64,000 bases of DNA from Flammeovirga sp. SJP92 (lineage in GTDB: Bacteria; Bacteroidota; Bacteroidia; Cytophagales; Flammeovirgaceae): positions 1 to 64,000 of the forward strand of contig NZ_LQAQ01000116.1 of assembly GCF_001583495.1 (NCBI RefSeq). The letters are read 5' to 3'. Each line of letters opens with the position of its first letter. Position 1 is the stretch's first letter. Below are positions 61,355 through 64,000 of this stretch, piece by piece. A program made the position numbers and the translations under genes. The notes under the pieces were generated by a model. The model was not told the DNA's origin, did not search any database, and saw only the letters and a program-made list of their open reading frames with translations.

Positions 61355-62698
61355 ATGAAAAAATTACTCATAAATATAGTGGCAATGTTGAGTTTTACGG
61401 CTTGTTTAACAGAGCATGATGTAGACTTCACGTTACCTGCCGAAGCTCCTCAAACATTATTGTATCATCAAAATGATGTGGTAAAGCCTTTCACACTCTC
61501 GTTTGAGGGTGTGGCACCAGAAACTATGGCGGATGGAGCATTGAACTATGATATCTCCAAAGTGGCATGGATTCAGGCTTCAGACACGACAGTGGTCGAA
61601 GACAGCATCAACCCTTTCTCCATTAATCAAGAAACGGGCGTGATCCAATACACTCCTCATGACTCTACAAAGCTAGGAGCCTATTTGATTGATGTAATGC
61701 TCAACAATGAAGTAGGAACGACAGCATTTACCAATGCCTACCGAGCTGTTTTGGAGGATTGGCGACCGATTGTTTTCATTGAAGCAGAGGATGAGAACAT
61801 CGAATTATTGATTGATAATGCAGGCCAGCCTCTTTCCTCTATTGTGACAGATGCGAAAGTCAACGTGGTAAGATGCGAGACTTCTGATGTGAAAATCGAC
61901 ATTACTCCGGCACTTCCCGAAGGCACTCAATTATTATTACATTCCACGGGTTATTTGTATTTTACAGGAGCAGTGGAGCAAAACACCTATACAGTGGTAT
62001 TGTCAGCTGAGAATGAATACGGCGAAGCACAAGAACAACCAATGCTGTACTTCCATACCAAAGTGGCTTCAACGGTAGAACGACCATTGTTTGAAATGGA
62101 AATTACGTCCAATTACAAGCCAGATGGATTAACTGAATTTGAGTTTGAAGGTATGTTCTTCAAGCAGATTTCAGGACCGGAAATCACTTCGGCTACGACT
62201 TGGTGGAACATCAACCGTGAAAAGAAAAACCATCCTGACCAATCAAGAAACGGAAACTACATCACAAGATGCTATGCTAGAACATTGGAAGAAAACTCTC
62301 AAGCAGAGCATATGATGGTCCCTCTAGGTTCATTTGATACAGAAAATCTCCAAACCATCATGACCGAAACAGGCGTACTTTTCAACGCCGGCGTAGACAT
62401 TACTGGAGATCAAAGAATCGAAATCAGAGCCGTAGGAGAAACCGCCTATAACGAAGCAATAGCAAATAATGACGTAGCTTCAAAAATCGATGATTGGCCA
62501 TTGGTATACACTACAGCAGAGCATGAAAGAACTGAAAAGGGTTGGTTCTTTATTCACCATAATGCGGAAGCAGGTGTAAAAATCAACGACGCTAAAATGA
62601 AAATAGTGGTCCTCTACAGACACATGGGAGCAATCAACAGTGGCTATATGGGATTGGACCAATTGAAAGTCACCGGCAAGTATTTGCTATTTGATTAG
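61355..62698 (+). CDS. PUL lipoprotein, second DUF4958-like protein
   Basis: About 447 residues. I chose ATG 61355 (MKKLLINIVAMLSFTAC), which gives a standard lipoprotein signal; the frame also opens at TTG 61337. Layout as in the gene at 55217: cadherin-like beta-sandwich units (PFSINQETGVIQYTPHD), then a C-terminal domain with FEFEGMFFKQISGPEITSATTWWN and a final strand ending in YLLFD. It is probably a second surface glycan-binding protein. It ends the PUL transcript; a mosaic repeat follows. Confidence 0.78.
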   Translation: MKKLLINIVAMLSFTACLTEHDVDFTLPAEAPQTLLYHQNDVVKPFTLSFEGVAPETMADGALNYDISKVAWIQASDTTVVEDSINPFSINQETGVIQYTPHDSTKLGAYLIDVMLNNEVGTTAFTNAYRAVLEDWRPIVFIEAEDENIELLIDNAGQPLSSIVTDAKVNVVRCETSDVKIDITPALPEGTQLLLHSTGYLYFTGAVEQNTYTVVLSAENEYGEAQEQPMLYFHTKVASTVERPLFEMEITSNYKPDGLTEFEFEGMFFKQISGPEITSATTWWNINREKKNHPDQSRNGNYITRCYARTLEENSQAEHMMVPLGSFDTENLQTIMTETGVLFNAGVDITGDQRIEIRAVGETAYNEAIANNDVASKIDDWPLVYTTAEHERTEKGWFFIHHNAEAGVKINDAKMKIVVLYRHMGAINSGYMGLDQLKVTGKYLLFD

Positions 62699-63181
62699 AC
62701 CTATGTTTCAAGTGTTAAGCGATAGCGTCACTTGGAACAGGACATTGGCGAAGTCTCCTGACTTCGAAAGATGTTAGTTAGAAGTCGGGAGACTTCTGAT
62801 GATCTGTAGGACACGAATGACGCTTTCGCTTAACATTCGCGCCAGGGAGATTTTCTACCCAATTTGTTTGGTAGTGCTCCCCTGGCCTTGAAGGGAAAAG
62901 CGTTAAAAATTTCATGTATTGAGCCGTTAAAAATGATTTTCTTGTTTGAGCTTTAGCGAGTTTAAAATCATTTAGGCGAGAGGAATGGAATTTAGCTTTT
63001 GACTTCTAAGCCTTGAATTTTTTGCTTCGTTTTTGTTTCAAGACAAAAATGAAGAGGAAGGAAGTTTGAAAGTAGGATGTTGAAAGCTTGTAAAATGATT
63101 AACGGATAGCTGACGATATTTTAGAGAAGTGGCTTCAAACGAACCACATTCTCCAACATTGACAGAAGAAATGAAAGAATA
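62699..63181. other. Intergenic region filled by a mosaic repeat
   Basis: About 480 bases between two plus-strand genes. Nearly all of it is the long composite repeat at 62703-63105; the last 75 bases are the leader of the sensor gene. The repeat's hairpins may also serve as the terminator of the PUL. Confidence 0.65.
62703..63105 (+). repeat. Mosaic dispersed repeat, longest copy, joined to the palindrome arm
   Basis: It begins with the same arm as the nested palindrome at 54958 (CAAGTGTTAAGCGATAGCGT ... TTGGCGAAGTCTCC), then AGAAGTCGGGAGACTTCT, GAATGACGCTTTCGCTTAAC, GGTAGTGCTCCCCTGG, TGAAGGGAAAAGCG, the AATGATTTT / AAAATCATT hairpin, TTTAGCTTTTGACTTCTAAG, TTTTTTGCTTCGTTTTTG and ATGAAGAGGAAGGAAG. 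It links the palindrome and the mosaic repeat as one family. Confidence 0.8.
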
Positions 63182-64000
63182 ATGAAAAAGTTACATCGAA
63201 ATATCATTACAATAATCGCTTTTATTTTGGCGACTCCGCTGATGCTTTCAGCGGAGGTACGCCCCAATGAAGTGGTGATTGGACTCGACGATTCTATTCA
63301 GCAACAACTGTTGAATTTAGAAAGCATTCCTTATTGGAAAGACAGCACTCGCTTGATTTCTTACGAAGAAATGCTGGTCAGGAATCCGAAATTCGATGTA
63401 ACGGATCATTATTCGAAAGCAGATTATGACAATGAGGCCAACTACTGGTTGAAGTTTAAAGTCAATATTGATCACAACAGCGCTAAGCATTGGCTTATTG
63501 AAATTTACGATCAGAAAATACAAGAGATCTTCGTTTTTCTTCCATTATTGGACGGTAGTCTGAAAAAGGAAATCATGGGTGCTTCTCATCCTTATGCAAA
63601 AAGAAGGTACGATCACAAAAACTTCGTCATTCCACTGACACATGATATCGATTTTTCAAAACCAATTTTTGTCAAGATCAATAGCAATAAGAAAGTGGAC
63701 CTTCATATGAATTTCCGAAGCATCAACCGTTTTGTGCAGTACTCTACCAAAGAATACCTATGGTTTGGCTTACAGTATGGTGCTTTTATCATTATGGCGG
63801 TGTACTCACTTTTGCTTTGGACGAGTATCCGAGATTTCAAATACATTGCTTATATCGGGCATATCGTGGTGGTGTGTCTGTATAGTATGACCAACGACGG
63901 TGTTGCGTTCCAGTTTTTATGGCCCAAAACGCCAGCTATCAATACCTTTATTAATGCCTTTCTGAGTTTTGCGGTATCTCTGACAGTGACCAATTTTATC
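63182..64000 (+). CDS. 7TMR-DISM sensor protein (C-terminus outside window)
   Basis: ATG 63182 opens a frame of exactly 273 codons to the window end. After the signal peptide (MKKLHRNIITIIAFILATPLMLSAE) come about 150 residues of the 7TMR-DISMED2 extracellular type (ANYWLKFKVNIDHNSAKHWLIEIYDQKIQEIFVFLP), then the first membrane segments (YLWFGLQYGAFIIMAVYSLLLW; YIAYIGHIVVVCLYSM) of the 7TM-DISM domain. The output domain (usually histidine kinase, GGDEF or AraC/LytTR) is beyond the window. Its place right behind the PUL suggests it could sense sugar or regulate that locus; this is inference. Confidence 0.88.
   Translation, partial: MKKLHRNIITIIAFILATPLMLSAEVRPNEVVIGLDDSIQQQLLNLESIPYWKDSTRLISYEEMLVRNPKFDVTDHYSKADYDNEANYWLKFKVNIDHNSAKHWLIEIYDQKIQEIFVFLPLLDGSLKKEIMGASHPYAKRRYDHKNFVIPLTHDIDFSKPIFVKINSNKKVDLHMNFRSINRFVQYSTKEYLWFGLQYGAFIIMAVYSLLLWTSIRDFKYIAYIGHIVVVCLYSMTNDGVAFQFLWPKTPAINTFINAFLSFAVSLTVTNFI

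Overview
The window reads as DNA of a marine Bacteroidetes bacterium, most likely Cytophagales and plausibly Flammeovirga-like. This is inferred from the AT-rich sequence, promoters of the TTTG / TAnnTTTG type, a SusC/SusD polysaccharide utilisation locus (PUL), a hybrid two-component regulator with an AraC output domain, a type IX secretion tail, and many lipoproteins. No rRNA or tRNA gene was recognised.

Layout. 1-2731 is the N-terminal part of a large minus-strand protein with annexin-like and LysM-like segments. 2732-7108 is repeat-rich: an orphan IS30-type helix-turn-helix gene lies between inverted copies of a dispersed repeat, followed by a GAF histidine kinase and a 156-bp multi-hairpin block. 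7109-12420 holds a His-rich lipoprotein, a RimB-RimK fusion, the late cobalamin genes cobT-cobS-cobC and a DinB-like protein. 12869-19844 is a xylan-type locus: a GH43 enzyme, an esterase and a convergent hybrid two-component regulator. 20518-25280 holds small housekeeping genes, an old yellow enzyme and its neighbouring Crp-type regulator. 26121-31848 holds a caspase-like protein, a type IX cargo-like protein, a CyuA-type desulfidase, a YtfJ-like protein and a lipoprotein.

The most remarkable region is 32-41 kb, a complete replication and partition module. An array of about 28 iteron-like repeats (consensus TACYATYTTAACCGYAAT) contains a perfect DnaA box and an AT-rich stretch, and lies directly upstream of a Rep_3-type initiator. 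Two different ParA-ParB pairs flank it, one leaving to the left and one following rep to the right, each with palindromes just behind its parB. Two satellite clusters of the same repeats lie at 25.8 and 28.6 kb, with a second, related motif built on GGAGTTTTGGTATA. I infer that this is the origin of a secondary chromosome, chromid or large plasmid, with distant iteron clusters that may control copy number.

41.5-48.8 kb holds YchJ, signal peptidase I, a membrane-anchored coiled-coil protein with a T5orf172 domain, an acyltransferase, a degenerate UmuD/LexA-type protein, a lipoprotein and an unknown exported protein. 49.4-62.7 kb is a PUL: sulfatase, GH144-like enzyme, GH3 beta-glucosidase, two DUF4958-like lipoproteins, SusC and SusD. 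Its enzymes resemble beta-1,2-glucan loci, with an added sulfatase. A 7TMR-DISM sensor gene starts at 63182 and runs off the end.

Two non-coding repeat families recur throughout: a ~160-bp MITE with AAGTACTAAGACAAAA ends plus ~55-63-bp short forms, and a mosaic repeat rich in hairpins that occurs in both orientations.
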